From the NCBI RefSeq assembly GCF_009729095.1, contig NZ_VTGX01000004.1, forward strand, positions 310,001-374,000: a stretch of 64,000 bases of DNA, written 5' to 3'. The notes under the pieces are model-generated. The model saw only the letters and a list, made by a program, of their open reading frames with translations. It searched no databases and was not told where the DNA came from. Positions within the stretch are counted from its first letter, which is position 1. Every line of letters begins with the position of its first letter. Shown here piece by piece: positions 33,683-42,097 of the stretch. Position numbers and translations under genes: made by a program. The stretch comes from Mycolicibacterium sp. CBMA 247. Lineage in GTDB: Bacteria > Actinomycetota > Actinomycetes > Mycobacteriales > Mycobacteriaceae.

Positions 33683-35676
33683 CCAAGCGCGGTCGCGAGT
33701 TCCCCGACCGTCGTGACCGGCAGATCGCACACCGTGCCACGACAGACATAGGCCGCGTCGGCACCGGCCACCCGATCACGTCCCTTGAGGGGCGGCGAGG
33801 AGTCTGGGGCACCGCCGATCACCAGGGCCCCACCGGGTGCCAACCGGCGCGCAGCGGCCAGCAGCGGCGAAGACGGATCACCGGCCACCGCGATCTGGAT
33901 CGGCCCTCGCACCTGCGCCTCGGCCACCGCCAGCCAGTGCCCACCGGAGCGGGCCGCGCGGGCCAGGATCGGGGTGGCCGACGACAAAGTCGTCTGTGCC
34001 GCATCCACATAGCGCTGCGAGGAGATCAAGTATCCCGCCAGCTGCAGGGCCTCGGCGATCAGCGACGCACCCGACGGAGTCGCGCCGTCGATGGGGTCGG
34101 CGGGACGAACCATCAGCTCCTCGGCGTCGTCGGCGGTGTCGAACCAGCGGCCCGGCTGATCGGCATCGGCAAAATGTTCGAGCGCGACATCCAATAAGCG
34201 AACCGCCTCGTCCAGGCCGAACCCGGTCAGCTGGTACAGCGTCAGCAACGCGGTGGCCAGCGCCGCATGATCCTCGAGGATTGCCGCACTCTCCCCGACC
34301 TGACCGCCCAGGCTGGCCCGGCGCAGCCGCCCGTCGACCACGTGCAGATCCAGCAGCCGGCGCGCGCATTCGACAGCCGCAGAGAGAAACTCGGGCCGGT
34401 CCAGCGCCACCGAGGCTTCGGCCAGCGCCGTGATGGCCAGCCCGTTCCAGGCGGTCACCACCTTGTCGTCGCGGGCCGGCTGTGCGCGCGACGCGCGGGC
34501 CTCCGACAGTGCCGTACGTACCGACTCGAAGCGCGCATCATCGTCCGGATCGTGACGCAGTTGCAGCACCGACGCCCCGTGCTCGAACGTGCCCTCCTCG
34601 GTCACCCCGAAAAGCGAAGCCGCCCAGGCCCCGTCGTCCTCGCCAAGGACCGAGCGCAGTTCGGCCGGCGTCCACACGTAGGTCAGCCCCTCATGCCCAC
34701 CGGCGTCGGCGTCAAGCGATGAGGTGAACATGGCGTCGGCACCCAGGTCCGACACGATGAACGCGGCCGTCTGTGCGGCCACCCTGCGCGCCAATGGATC
34801 CCCGGTGCGGCGGGCCAGGTGGGCGTAGGCCCTCAGCAGCAGCGCATTGTCGTAGAGCATCTTCTCGAAGTGCGGCACCACCCAGTACGGGTCGACGCTG
34901 TAGCGGGCGAATCCACCGGCCAACTGGTCGTAGATGCCGCCGCGGGCCATCGCCGCACACGTGCGCTGCACGGCCGTCAGGGCCGGATCGGATCCGCTGC
35001 GTTCATGATTGCGCAACAAGCCCTCCAGCAGGGCCGACGGCGGGAACTTGGGTGCACCCGTGAAGCCTCCGTACGTCTCGTCCTCGTCGCTCAGCACCGC
35101 GGCCACCGCGTGGTCACACAGCTCGGGTTGCACGGGTGCCCCGCCGCCGGGCAGCCCGGCGGACATCGACCGCAGCTCGGTGGCGATCTGATCAGAGGCC
35201 CGCTCGACCTCGTCGCGGCGGTTCCGCCAGGTCTCGGCGACGGCGTCCAACAGTTGCAGGAAGCCGAGCTTCGGGTAGTACGTACCGCAGAAGAACGGCC
35301 GGCCGTCCGGGGTCAAGAAGCACGTCATCGGCCAGCCGCCCTGCCCCGTCAGGGCCACGGTGGCGTTCATGTACACCGCGTCCAGATCGGGACGCTCCTC
35401 GCGGTCGACCTTGATGCACACGAATCCGTCGTTGAGCACCGCTGCCACGTCAGCGTCTTCGAACGACTCATGCGCCATCACATGGCACCAATGGCACGCT
35501 GCGTACCCGATGGACAGCAGGATGGGGACGTCCCGGGCGGCGGCCTCAGCGAGCGCCTCCGGCGTCCATTCGCGCCAGTGCACCGGATTGTCGGCGTGCT
35601 GGCGCAGGTACGGGCTGGTGGACCCGCCGAGCGTGTTACCCGCTACCTGGCTCACGTGGCTGACCTTGATGGTCAT
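33676..35676 (-). CDS. YyaL/DUF255 thioredoxin-domain protein (Rv1084-like)
   Basis: 666 residues. It starts with the SSP/YyaL thioredoxin-like domain, with redox motif CHWC (Cys61-Cys64) and HADNPVHW before it, and continues as a long (alpha/alpha)6-type glycosidase-like domain. Catalytic role unclear; the family is widespread and annotated as spermatogenesis-associated 20-like. Overlaps the upstream Rv1083-like gene by 41 bp. Confidence 0.92.
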   Translation of the reverse strand: MTIKVSHVSQVAGNTLGGSTSPYLRQHADNPVHWREWTPEALAEAAARDVPILLSIGYAACHWCHVMAHESFEDADVAAVLNDGFVCIKVDREERPDLDAVYMNATVALTGQGGWPMTCFLTPDGRPFFCGTYYPKLGFLQLLDAVAETWRNRRDEVERASDQIATELRSMSAGLPGGGAPVQPELCDHAVAAVLSDEDETYGGFTGAPKFPPSALLEGLLRNHERSGSDPALTAVQRTCAAMARGGIYDQLAGGFARYSVDPYWVVPHFEKMLYDNALLLRAYAHLARRTGDPLARRVAAQTAAFIVSDLGADAMFTSSLDADAGGHEGLTYVWTPAELRSVLGEDDGAWAASLFGVTEEGTFEHGASVLQLRHDPDDDARFESVRTALSEARASRAQPARDDKVVTAWNGLAITALAEASVALDRPEFLSAAVECARRLLDLHVVDGRLRRASLGGQVGESAAILEDHAALATALLTLYQLTGFGLDEAVRLLDVALEHFADADQPGRWFDTADDAEELMVRPADPIDGATPSGASLIAEALQLAGYLISSQRYVDAAQTTLSSATPILARAARSGGHWLAVAEAQVRGPIQIAVAGDPSSPLLAAARRLAPGGALVIGGAPDSSPPLKGRDRVAGADAAYVCRGTVCDLPVTTVGELATALGR

Positions 35677-35938
35677 CGGGGGCGTTCTCCGCCGCGCCGG
35701 CGTCGGTGTTCTCGACGGTGCCGTCGTCGGCAGCCTGATCGGGCTCGGGGTGTTCCCGGTCGAACGACTCGGGCAGCTTGCGCAGGTGCCGGTTCATCGA
35801 CCAGACCAACGCGAACGTCCCGACCAGCAGCGCCACCGTGACCAGCAGGCCTAGCGGTGTCGCCTTACCGAACTCCGGCCCGGTGTTCCGTGGCTCGTCG
35901 GCGAGCAGTGTGATCACTGCGGTCAAAGTGTCGATCAT
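35636..35938 (-). CDS. Small single-helix membrane protein (Rv1083-like)
   Basis: 100 residues: a short N-terminal segment, a transmembrane helix (about 28-50) and a charged, acidic cytoplasmic tail. It overlaps the mca stop by 4 bp and the YyaL-type gene start by 41 bp, indicating a tight operon mca-Rv1083-Rv1084. Function unknown. Confidence 0.85.
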   Translation of the reverse strand: MIDTLTAVITLLADEPRNTGPEFGKATPLGLLVTVALLVGTFALVWSMNRHLRKLPESFDREHPEPDQAADDGTVENTDAGAAENAPDDHQGQPREPGSG

Positions 35939-36801
35939 TTCTCAATCCCGGTGAACAGGTCGTCTTCCGGCAGATTCACCGGTACGCGCGACCGCGCCAA
36001 CTCGAACTCCTCAGTCGGCCAGAGCCGCTGCTGCCACTCGATCGGCGCATGGAAGAAATCGCCTTTCGGATCGATCTGGGTCGCGTGTGCGCGCAGCGCA
36101 TCGTCGCGCTGACTGAAGTACTCCGAGCATTCAACACGGGTGGTGACCCGGTTGGCGAACAGATCGTGGTCGGGGTCCCAGTGCTCCAGCCATTTGCCGA
36201 AGGGTCCCTGCCGGCCGTTCTTCGCGAACTCGTCCTGCAACAGCTGCATGCGCTGACGCAGGAAGCCGTGGTTGTAGTACAGCTTCGACACGTTCCACGG
36301 CGCTCCGGCCTCGGGATACAGCCGGTGGTCGGAAGCCGCGTCGTAGGCCGCCACCGACACCTCGTGGCAGCGGATGTGGTCGGGGTGCGGGTAGCCACCG
36401 TTCTCGTCGTATGTGGTCAGCACATGCGGCTGGAACTCCCGGATCACCTGGACCAGGCGGCTGACCGGCTCCGCCAGCGGCACCCGCGCAAAGCAACCGT
36501 CCGGCAACGGGGGCAGCGGGTCACCCTCGGGCAGGCCCGAGTCGACGAATCCCAGCCAGTGATGCTCGACACCCAGAATCTCGGCCGCCTTGGCCATCTC
36601 GTCACGGCGCACCTCGGTGATCCGGCCGTGCACCTCGGGCAGGTCCATCGCCGGATTGAGAATGTCGCCGCGCTCGCCACCGGTGAGCGTCACGACCATG
36701 ACGCGCACACCTTCGGCCGCATAGCGCGCGGTGGTTGCCGCACCCTTGCTGGACTCGTCGTCCGGGTGGGCATGCACCGCCATCAACCGCAGTTCACTCA
36801 T
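35935..36801 (-). CDS. mca: Mycothiol S-conjugate amidase
   Basis: 288 residues of the LmbE/MshB fold. Zinc site motif AHPDDE (11-16) and the PHPDH segment near residue 140 are present. Mca cleaves mycothiol conjugates into mercapturic acids and amine, detoxifying electrophiles; it is specific to actinobacteria that make mycothiol. The order mca-Rv1083-Rv1084 is that of M. tuberculosis. It is divergent from the DUF4307 gene across 128 bp. Confidence 0.96.
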   Translation of the reverse strand: MSELRLMAVHAHPDDESSKGAATTARYAAEGVRVMVVTLTGGERGDILNPAMDLPEVHGRITEVRRDEMAKAAEILGVEHHWLGFVDSGLPEGDPLPPLPDGCFARVPLAEPVSRLVQVIREFQPHVLTTYDENGGYPHPDHIRCHEVSVAAYDAASDHRLYPEAGAPWNVSKLYYNHGFLRQRMQLLQDEFAKNGRQGPFGKWLEHWDPDHDLFANRVTTRVECSEYFSQRDDALRAHATQIDPKGDFFHAPIEWQQRLWPTEEFELARSRVPVNLPEDDLFTGIEK

Positions 36802-36913
36802 TTCGCTTTCATCTAACTACGGTGTCCTCTTGCCTATGCCCGGTGCCTCAGCCCTAAGCAGCCCTAAGCCCTCGGCCCACTCCCTGGGCTCCGGTGGCTT
36901 TTCTGTCTCGCCC

Positions 36914-36919
36914 TATAGT
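36914..36919 (+). promoter_or_regulatory. -10 box, leaderless DUF4307 gene
   Basis: TATAGT, 10 nt before the ATG at 36930. Confidence 0.45.
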
Positions 36920-36929
36920 TCCAGTTCTG

Positions 36930-37352
36930 ATGATCGAACGCCCCGCCACCCGCTACGGATCCCGCCAATTATCTCGCCGGACCCGGCGATGGATCACGTT
37001 CGCCCTGGTCGGCCTGGTGGTGGTGGCAGGTGTGATCCTCGCGGTGGTGGCCTTCCAGCGGTTGGGCACCGGCGAGGTAAAGGGCGAGCTCTCGGCCTAC
37101 GAACTGATCGACAACCAGACCGTGGCGGTGACAATCGGGGTGACTCGCCCCGACCCGTCCAGGCCTGTGGTGTGCATCGTTCGGGCCCGTTCGATCGACG
37201 GAAGCGAGACCGGCCGGCGCGAGATCCTGGTCGGCCCGTCCGATCAGCGGGTGGTGCAGGTGACCACAGAGGTGAAATCCACCAGGCCCCCGGTGATCGG
37301 CGATGTCTACGGTTGTGGGACGGATGTACCGTCCTACCTGGTAGCGCCCTGA
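36930..37352 (+). CDS. DUF4307 membrane protein (Rv1081c-like)
   Basis: 140 residues: an arginine-rich N-terminus, one transmembrane helix (about 22-45), and an extracytoplasmic beta domain. The ATG at 36930 is preferred because a TATAGT box lies just upstream. It sits between mca and greA as in M. tuberculosis. Function unknown. Confidence 0.85.
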   Translation: MIERPATRYGSRQLSRRTRRWITFALVGLVVVAGVILAVVAFQRLGTGEVKGELSAYELIDNQTVAVTIGVTRPDPSRPVVCIVRARSIDGSETGRREILVGPSDQRVVQVTTEVKSTRPPVIGDVYGCGTDVPSYLVAP

Positions 37353-37590
37353 TTTTGGCGCGCGCAACAAACGTCGAACAGCGATTACATGAAGATTCGT
37401 TGGCCGCTCGGTGGTACGATCGTGCGATACACGGTTCCTCGCTGGGGCCGTGTATTGCTGCATTAGCACTCAGTTGGGTGCGTACGCCGCGGCAATACAC
37501 GCACATGCCCCCGGCCCGGACATGACTTGACTCGTACGCGAGGAAGGCGCGAGAGCGCCGCAGGACCAAGATAGACAGGAGCGCGACACC
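37353..37590 (+). promoter_or_regulatory. Long structured greA leader
   Basis: 238 bp with no gene. TGGTACGAT at 37412-37420 looks like an extended -10 promoter, which gives a leader of about 160 nt. In it GTGTATTGC (37450-37458) pairs perfectly with GCAATACAC (37492-37500). GACAGGAG precedes the greA ATG. No known riboswitch is recognised. Confidence 0.4.
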
Positions 37591-38085
37591 ATGACCGACA
37601 CACAGGTCACCTGGCTCACTCAGGAAGCATTCGACCGGTTGAAGGCGGAGCTGGATCAGCTGATCGCCAACCGGCCGGTGATCGCCGCCGAGATCAACGA
37701 CCGTCGCGAAGAGGGCGACCTGCGCGAGAACGGTGGGTATCACGCCGCCCGCGAGGAGCAGGGCCAGCAAGAGGCCCGCATCCGCCAGCTGCAGGAGCTG
37801 CTCAACAACGCCAAGGTCGGTGAGGCGCCCAAGCAGTCCGGTGTTGCACTGCCCGGTTCGGTCGTCAAGGTGTACTACGACGACGACAAGAACGACACCG
37901 AGACGTTCCTGATCGCCACCCGCCAGGAGGGCATCAGCGACGGCAAGCTCGAGGTGTACTCCCCCAACTCACCGCTGGGCAGCGCACTGATCGACGCCAA
38001 GGTCGGCGAATCGCGCACCTACACCGTGCCCAACGGCAACACCGTCAAGGTCACCCTGGTCAGCGCCGAGCCCTACCACGCCTGA
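37591..38085 (+). CDS. greA: Transcription elongation factor GreA
   Basis: 164 residues. The N-terminal coiled coil has the acidic tip EEGDLRENGGYHAAREEQ (about 45-62), and the C-terminal domain has SPLGSALIDAKVGE. GreA stimulates RNA polymerase to cleave backtracked transcripts. It is slightly longer at the N-terminus than enteric GreA, like the Rv1080c protein. Followed 35 bp later by the GPP34 gene. Confidence 0.96.
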   Translation: MTDTQVTWLTQEAFDRLKAELDQLIANRPVIAAEINDRREEGDLRENGGYHAAREEQGQQEARIRQLQELLNNAKVGEAPKQSGVALPGSVVKVYYDDDKNDTETFLIATRQEGISDGKLEVYSPNSPLGSALIDAKVGESRTYTVPNGNTVKVTLVSAEPYHA

Positions 38086-38120
38086 CCGTACGACCCGGGG
38101 GAAGCGCTACAGTCGGGGAA

Positions 38121-38792
38121 ATGGCGCAAATCGCCGAAGACCTGTTTTTGCTGTTGCTGGACAACGCAGCCGCGCAGCCCGGGCTGGATCGCCACCGCAG
38201 GGAGAAAGTACTCAGCGCCGCAGTACTGCTGGATCTGGCATACGCCTGCCGGATCCGCCCTGCCATGGCGGGTGAGCCGATCGAGGCCGGCCGGCTGATC
38301 GCGCTGGCCGGTGATTGGCCCGCAGATCCGGTCAGCGACCCGGCGTTCAAGCTGCTGCAACGCCGGCCGCTACCGGCCGAGACCGCACTGGCCAAGCTGA
38401 GCAGGCACACCCAGCCCATCCTGGAGCAGCATCTCGAACGCATCGGGCAGATCCGACGAGTCCGTATGCCCGGCAAGGGCTTTCCAGGCCGTCCGGTGTA
38501 CTGCTGGCCACTGACCAACCGAGAGCGGGTCAGTCAGGCCCGGGACGCACTGCTGGCGGCGTTGTTCGACGGGCACAAGCCGGTCCCGGCCATCGCCGCG
38601 ATCATCTGCCTGCTTCATGCGGTCGACGGCCTGGGCGCCGTACTGAGCCTCAATGACCGGGGCTGGCGCTGGGTACATGCCCGCTCCACCGAAATCGCCA
38701 CGGGCAGTTGGGTGGACGAAACCGCGTCGGCACTGCCGGAGATGAATCTGGCAGTGACGACGTCGGCGTTACGTCCGGCCCTGATGACCTAG
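38121..38792 (+). CDS. GPP34 (GOLPH3-like) family protein
   Basis: 223 residues. The opening AEDLFLLLLDNAA and KVLSAAVLLDLA segments match bacterial GPP34 proteins, which share the GOLPH3 phosphoinositide-binding helical fold. No enzyme motif is seen. Its 3' end overlaps the convergent metB by 4 bp. Role in bacteria is unclear. Confidence 0.82.
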   Translation: MAQIAEDLFLLLLDNAAAQPGLDRHRREKVLSAAVLLDLAYACRIRPAMAGEPIEAGRLIALAGDWPADPVSDPAFKLLQRRPLPAETALAKLSRHTQPILEQHLERIGQIRRVRMPGKGFPGRPVYCWPLTNRERVSQARDALLAALFDGHKPVPAIAAIICLLHAVDGLGAVLSLNDRGWRWVHARSTEIATGSWVDETASALPEMNLAVTTSALRPALMT

Positions 38793-39943
38793 GCCAGGGC
38801 CTGCTCCAGATCGGCCAGCAGGTCGGCAGCATGCTCGATACCCACCGACAGGCGCACCAGGTCGTCCGGCACCTCCAACTGCGAACCCGCGGTCGATGCG
38901 TGCGTCATCGCGCCCGGGTACTCGATCAGAGACTCCACCCCGCCCAGCGACTCGGCGAGGATGAAAAGCTCGGTGCGCGAGCACAGTTCACGTGCCGCAG
39001 TTGGCCCACCACGCAACCGCAGGCTCACCATGCCGCCGAAACCGGACATCTGGCGTGCCGCCACATCGTGATTGGGATGGCTCACCAGCCCGGGATAGAG
39101 CACGGTCTCGACCGCCGGGTGCCCTTCGAGGAATTCGGCGACCAACGAGGCGTTTTCGCTGTGCTGACGCATCCGCAGCACCAGCGTCTTGAGCCCACGC
39201 ATGGTCAGATACGCGTCGAACGGTCCCGGCACCGCTCCGGCACCGTTCTGCAGGAACGCGAATGCCGCATCGAGTTCCTCGTCGTTGGTCAGCAGCGCGC
39301 CGCCCACCACATCGGAGTGTCCACCGATGTACTTGGTGGTCGAGTGCAGCACGATATCGGCACCGAGCAGCAACGGCTGCTGCAGCGCCGGGGAGGCAAA
39401 CGTGTTGTCCACCAACACCTTTACGCCCGACGATGAGGCAATCTGCACGATCGCGGCAATGTCGGCCACGCTCAGCAGCGGGTTGGTGGGCGTCTCCACC
39501 CAGATCAGCCTGGTCCGCGGGGTGAGCGCCGAGCGCACCGCGTCCAGATCGCTCAGCGGGACCGGGGTGTGGGTGACCCCCCACTGCGAGAACACCTTGT
39601 CGATGAGCCGGAACGTACCGCCGTAGGCGTCGTCGGGAATCACCACGTGATCGCCGGGCCGCAGCACCGCGCGCAAGGCACAGTCGGTGGCGGCCATGCC
39701 CGAGCTGAAGGCGCGCCCATAGGCGGCTTCCTCGACGGCCGCCAGTGCCGATTCCAGGGCAGCCCGGGTCGGGTTGCCGGTGCGGGAGTACTCGAATCCA
39801 CCGCGCAGCCCGCCGACGCCGTCCTGGGCGAAGGTCGAGCTGGCATAGATCGGCGGGTTGACGGCTCCGGTGCCCGGGTCGGGTCGGTAACCGGCGTGGA
39901 TGGCTTTTGTGGCCAGACCGTGCCACGTGCGCTGTTCACTCAT
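38789..39943 (-). CDS. metB: Cystathionine gamma-synthase
   Basis: 384 residues of the PLP Cys/Met metabolism family, with SRTGNPTR near residues 53-60 and the PLP lysine Lys204 in STTKYIGGH. It joins O-succinyl- or O-acetylhomoserine to cysteine, giving cystathionine. With cbs 2 kb away it provides transsulfuration in both directions. Same position as Rv1079, next to pra. Confidence 0.95.
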   Translation of the reverse strand: MSEQRTWHGLATKAIHAGYRPDPGTGAVNPPIYASSTFAQDGVGGLRGGFEYSRTGNPTRAALESALAAVEEAAYGRAFSSGMAATDCALRAVLRPGDHVVIPDDAYGGTFRLIDKVFSQWGVTHTPVPLSDLDAVRSALTPRTRLIWVETPTNPLLSVADIAAIVQIASSSGVKVLVDNTFASPALQQPLLLGADIVLHSTTKYIGGHSDVVGGALLTNDEELDAAFAFLQNGAGAVPGPFDAYLTMRGLKTLVLRMRQHSENASLVAEFLEGHPAVETVLYPGLVSHPNHDVAARQMSGFGGMVSLRLRGGPTAARELCSRTELFILAESLGGVESLIEYPGAMTHASTAGSQLEVPDDLVRLSVGIEHAADLLADLEQALA

Positions 39944-39955
39944 AACGAGTTGAGC

Positions 39956-40702
39956 CTATCGGGGTGGGTACGCGTACGGGTTGGCACCGCCCTGCGGGGC
40001 GGGAGGCGGGCCCGGAACGGTGGGCGGCACGGGGGCAGGCACGCACACGGTGGTCATGATCTTGTCGGCGATGGTCTGGCGCTTGTTGTCCCACAGCGGC
40101 ATCAGATATCCGATGTAGGCGATGCCGTCGAGGAAATGGGCCATCTGGCGCAGCACCGACATGCCGAAACCGATCGGCTGGCCCGTCTTCTCGCTGATCA
40201 CCTTGAACTTCATGGCCTTCTTGCCGATGCTCTGCCCCGTCGTGCCCTGCCGGTAGCCGAAGTTCCATACCGAGTACGCAAACGTCACCGCAATCAACGC
40301 GAAAACCGCCAGGAAGAACAGCCCCAGAGCGGCACCGGACGGCTCACCGCTCGCGTCTTGCGTCGCGACGACGCCCACGATGCCGACCCCGAGGAACATG
40401 TAGCCGACGAAGAGAATCGCGAAGATCGGAACCTGGTCGATCACCGAGGCCAGCACCCGATCCAGCCACGACGTGTACGCATGTGGGTTCGGTACGGGCT
40501 GGCCGTTGTTCCACTGGGGCGACGGGTAAGCCTGCGGATACGGCTGCGGGTACGACGGCGGGTAACCGGTGGGTCCTGCTGCGTACGGATTGCCGTATCC
40601 GGCATCGGGATACGCGTTGGAATATGGGTCTGCCCCGAAGGCGTTGGGAGCGGGGACATATCCGGGGCCATATCCCGGGCCGGGCAGCGGCGGCTGAGTC
40701 AT
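39956..40702 (-). CDS. pra: Proline-rich antigen, RDD-domain membrane protein
   Basis: 248 residues from the ATG at 40702. A proline/tyrosine/glycine-rich cytoplasmic region (1-75) precedes an RDD domain with three hydrophobic segments, the WLDR start, and QSIGKKAMK in the middle. Homologue of the Rv1078/36-kDa antigen. It lies 12 bp before metB and downstream of another proline-rich membrane protein. Confidence 0.9.
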   Translation of the reverse strand: MTQPPLPGPGYGPGYVPAPNAFGADPYSNAYPDAGYGNPYAAGPTGYPPSYPQPYPQAYPSPQWNNGQPVPNPHAYTSWLDRVLASVIDQVPIFAILFVGYMFLGVGIVGVVATQDASGEPSGAALGLFFLAVFALIAVTFAYSVWNFGYRQGTTGQSIGKKAMKFKVISEKTGQPIGFGMSVLRQMAHFLDGIAYIGYLMPLWDNKRQTIADKIMTTVCVPAPVPPTVPGPPPAPQGGANPYAYPPR

Positions 40703-40724
40703 GCGCAAATGATGTCACGCAGCA

Positions 40725-40771
40725 CAACGCCCACGGCGCAGGCATTTCTGCCGTGCGCGCCGTGGGCGTTG
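40725..40771. terminator. 15-bp-arm hairpin between two proline-rich genes
   Basis: Arms 40725-40739 and 40757-40771 are perfectly complementary (CAACGCCCACGGCGC type). It begins 11 bp beyond the stop of the upstream minus-strand gene and ends 22 bp before the pra start. Confidence 0.7.
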
Positions 40772-40782
40772 ATTCGGTCGTA

Positions 40783-41805
40783 CTACGCGGACAGCGGTGC
40801 CACCTGGCTGCCGCTGAGCCGACGCCAGGCGTACACCGTGATCAGCGAGAGCACCGGGTAAGCCACCAGCAGACCCACTCCGCAGAGCAGGGCACCGACG
40901 AAGCCGACGACGATGGTGACGAGCCAGGTCAATGCCACCGGGCCGAAGTTGGCCTTGGCGACCTCGAAGCTGGACGTGACGCCCTCGATGCCGGGCACGT
41001 TGCGATCCAGCACCGCGACGGTGGTGAACATCAACATGATCGCCGCGATGATGCCCGGGATGATGCACAGGATCGTGCCGATACCGATGATGATCGACGA
41101 CACCACCGAGGCGATGATGACGTTGCCGACGTTGCGCGGCCGGAAGAACGATCCGATGGTCACCGGGGCGCCGTTGGCGATATCGAGCATGCCGCCGATG
41201 TAGGCCGACTGGATCACTGCCGCGACCACCACGCCCACGAGGGCGAACACCAGCGAGATGAGGATACCGGAGGCGCCCATCGAGAAGCTGTAGCTGCCGG
41301 GGTCCGAGCTGTCCACCGAGGTGAACTGAGCCTCGATCATCCGGAAGATGAACTGCAGCACGCCGTAGACAAGCCCGAACACCAGCGTCGGCACCAGGAT
41401 TTCCACCGGATGCTTGGTGAACTTGTTCCAGGCCCAGGAGAAGGCATCACCGACGCTGTAAGGCGCACCGCCGAAGCCGGGGCCGCCGACAGGCGGGTAA
41501 CCCGGGGCCGGGTATCCCCCCGGGGGCGGATAGCCACCGGGCGGCGGGTAGCCACCACCCTGCGGCGGCGGGGGCGGCGGGTAGCCGCCCTGCTGCGGCG
41601 GAGGCGGATAACCACCGGGAGGGGGCGGCGGCGGGAACCCACCCTGCTGCGGCGGAGGCGGGTAACCACCGGGAGGGGGCGGCGGCGGGTAGCCACCACC
41701 TTGCGGCGGAGGCTGCGGTGCGAAGCCACCCTGATGGGGCGGAGGCGGATACCCACCCTCTGGCGGCGGCGGGTAATTCCCGGGCGGGGGCGGTTGATCG
41801 GTCAC
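40783..41805 (-). CDS. Proline/glycine-rich multi-pass membrane protein
   Basis: 340 residues from a GTG at 41805 (AGGAGA upstream; ATG at 41823 also possible). Residues 5 to about 125 are made of GGYPPPP-type repeats. The rest has about six hydrophobic segments, and the SVGDAFSWAWNKFTKHP entry and SFFRPRNVGN region suggest a DUF4013/DUF975-like integral domain. The proline-rich cytoplasmic tail may bind partners, as in neighbouring pra. Function unknown. Confidence 0.82.
   Translation of the reverse strand: MTDQPPPPGNYPPPPEGGYPPPPHQGGFAPQPPPQGGGYPPPPPPGGYPPPPQQGGFPPPPPPGGYPPPPQQGGYPPPPPPQGGGYPPPGGYPPPGGYPAPGYPPVGGPGFGGAPYSVGDAFSWAWNKFTKHPVEILVPTLVFGLVYGVLQFIFRMIEAQFTSVDSSDPGSYSFSMGASGILISLVFALVGVVVAAVIQSAYIGGMLDIANGAPVTIGSFFRPRNVGNVIIASVVSSIIIGIGTILCIIPGIIAAIMLMFTTVAVLDRNVPGIEGVTSSFEVAKANFGPVALTWLVTIVVGFVGALLCGVGLLVAYPVLSLITVYAWRRLSGSQVAPLSA
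41588..41695. repeat. 54-bp tandem repeat encoding GGYPPPPQQGGFPPPPPP
   Basis: Two nearly identical 54-bp units (18 codons), 41588-41641 and 41642-41695, inside a wider 41470-41790 region of degenerate proline-glycine repeats. Confidence 0.75.
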
Positions 41806-42097
41806 GTCGAAAGCTCTCCTCATCGTGGATAGCGCTCCGCGAGCGGACGCTACTTTCTGCCAGCACCTAGATGTACAGCGAGCGGAACTGCTCAACAGGC
41901 AGATTACGCACCGTCAACCCCCTTTGACAGGACAACACGAGCCACGTTCGCTGTGCACTGTGGGCCGGTCGTCGCAATGGGTGGTGATGGTGTCTGAGTT
42001 TGCTGGCCCTAGGCCAACTCACCCTATCTGAGAAGTCGCTGGGGGCAAGACATTCCACGCGGCGTGAGTGCACGCGAGATGGCGCCCGGGCCCCGCG
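41806..42097. other. Non-coding gap between cbs and the proline-rich gene
   Basis: About 290 bp, somewhat less GC-rich than the surroundings. It must carry the promoter of the 41805 gene and the end of cbs; a TACATC box on the minus strand (near 41870) is a possible -10. No convincing gene or RNA seen. Confidence 0.35.

Noticed and set aside
41470..41790. CRISPR-like repeat array
   Set aside because: Repeats are in frame and encode GGYPPPP units of a membrane protein; no unique spacers.
41867..42073. 68-codon minus-strand ORF in the cbs gap
   Set aside because: No ribosome site, histidine/arginine-rich nonsense composition, no family resemblance.
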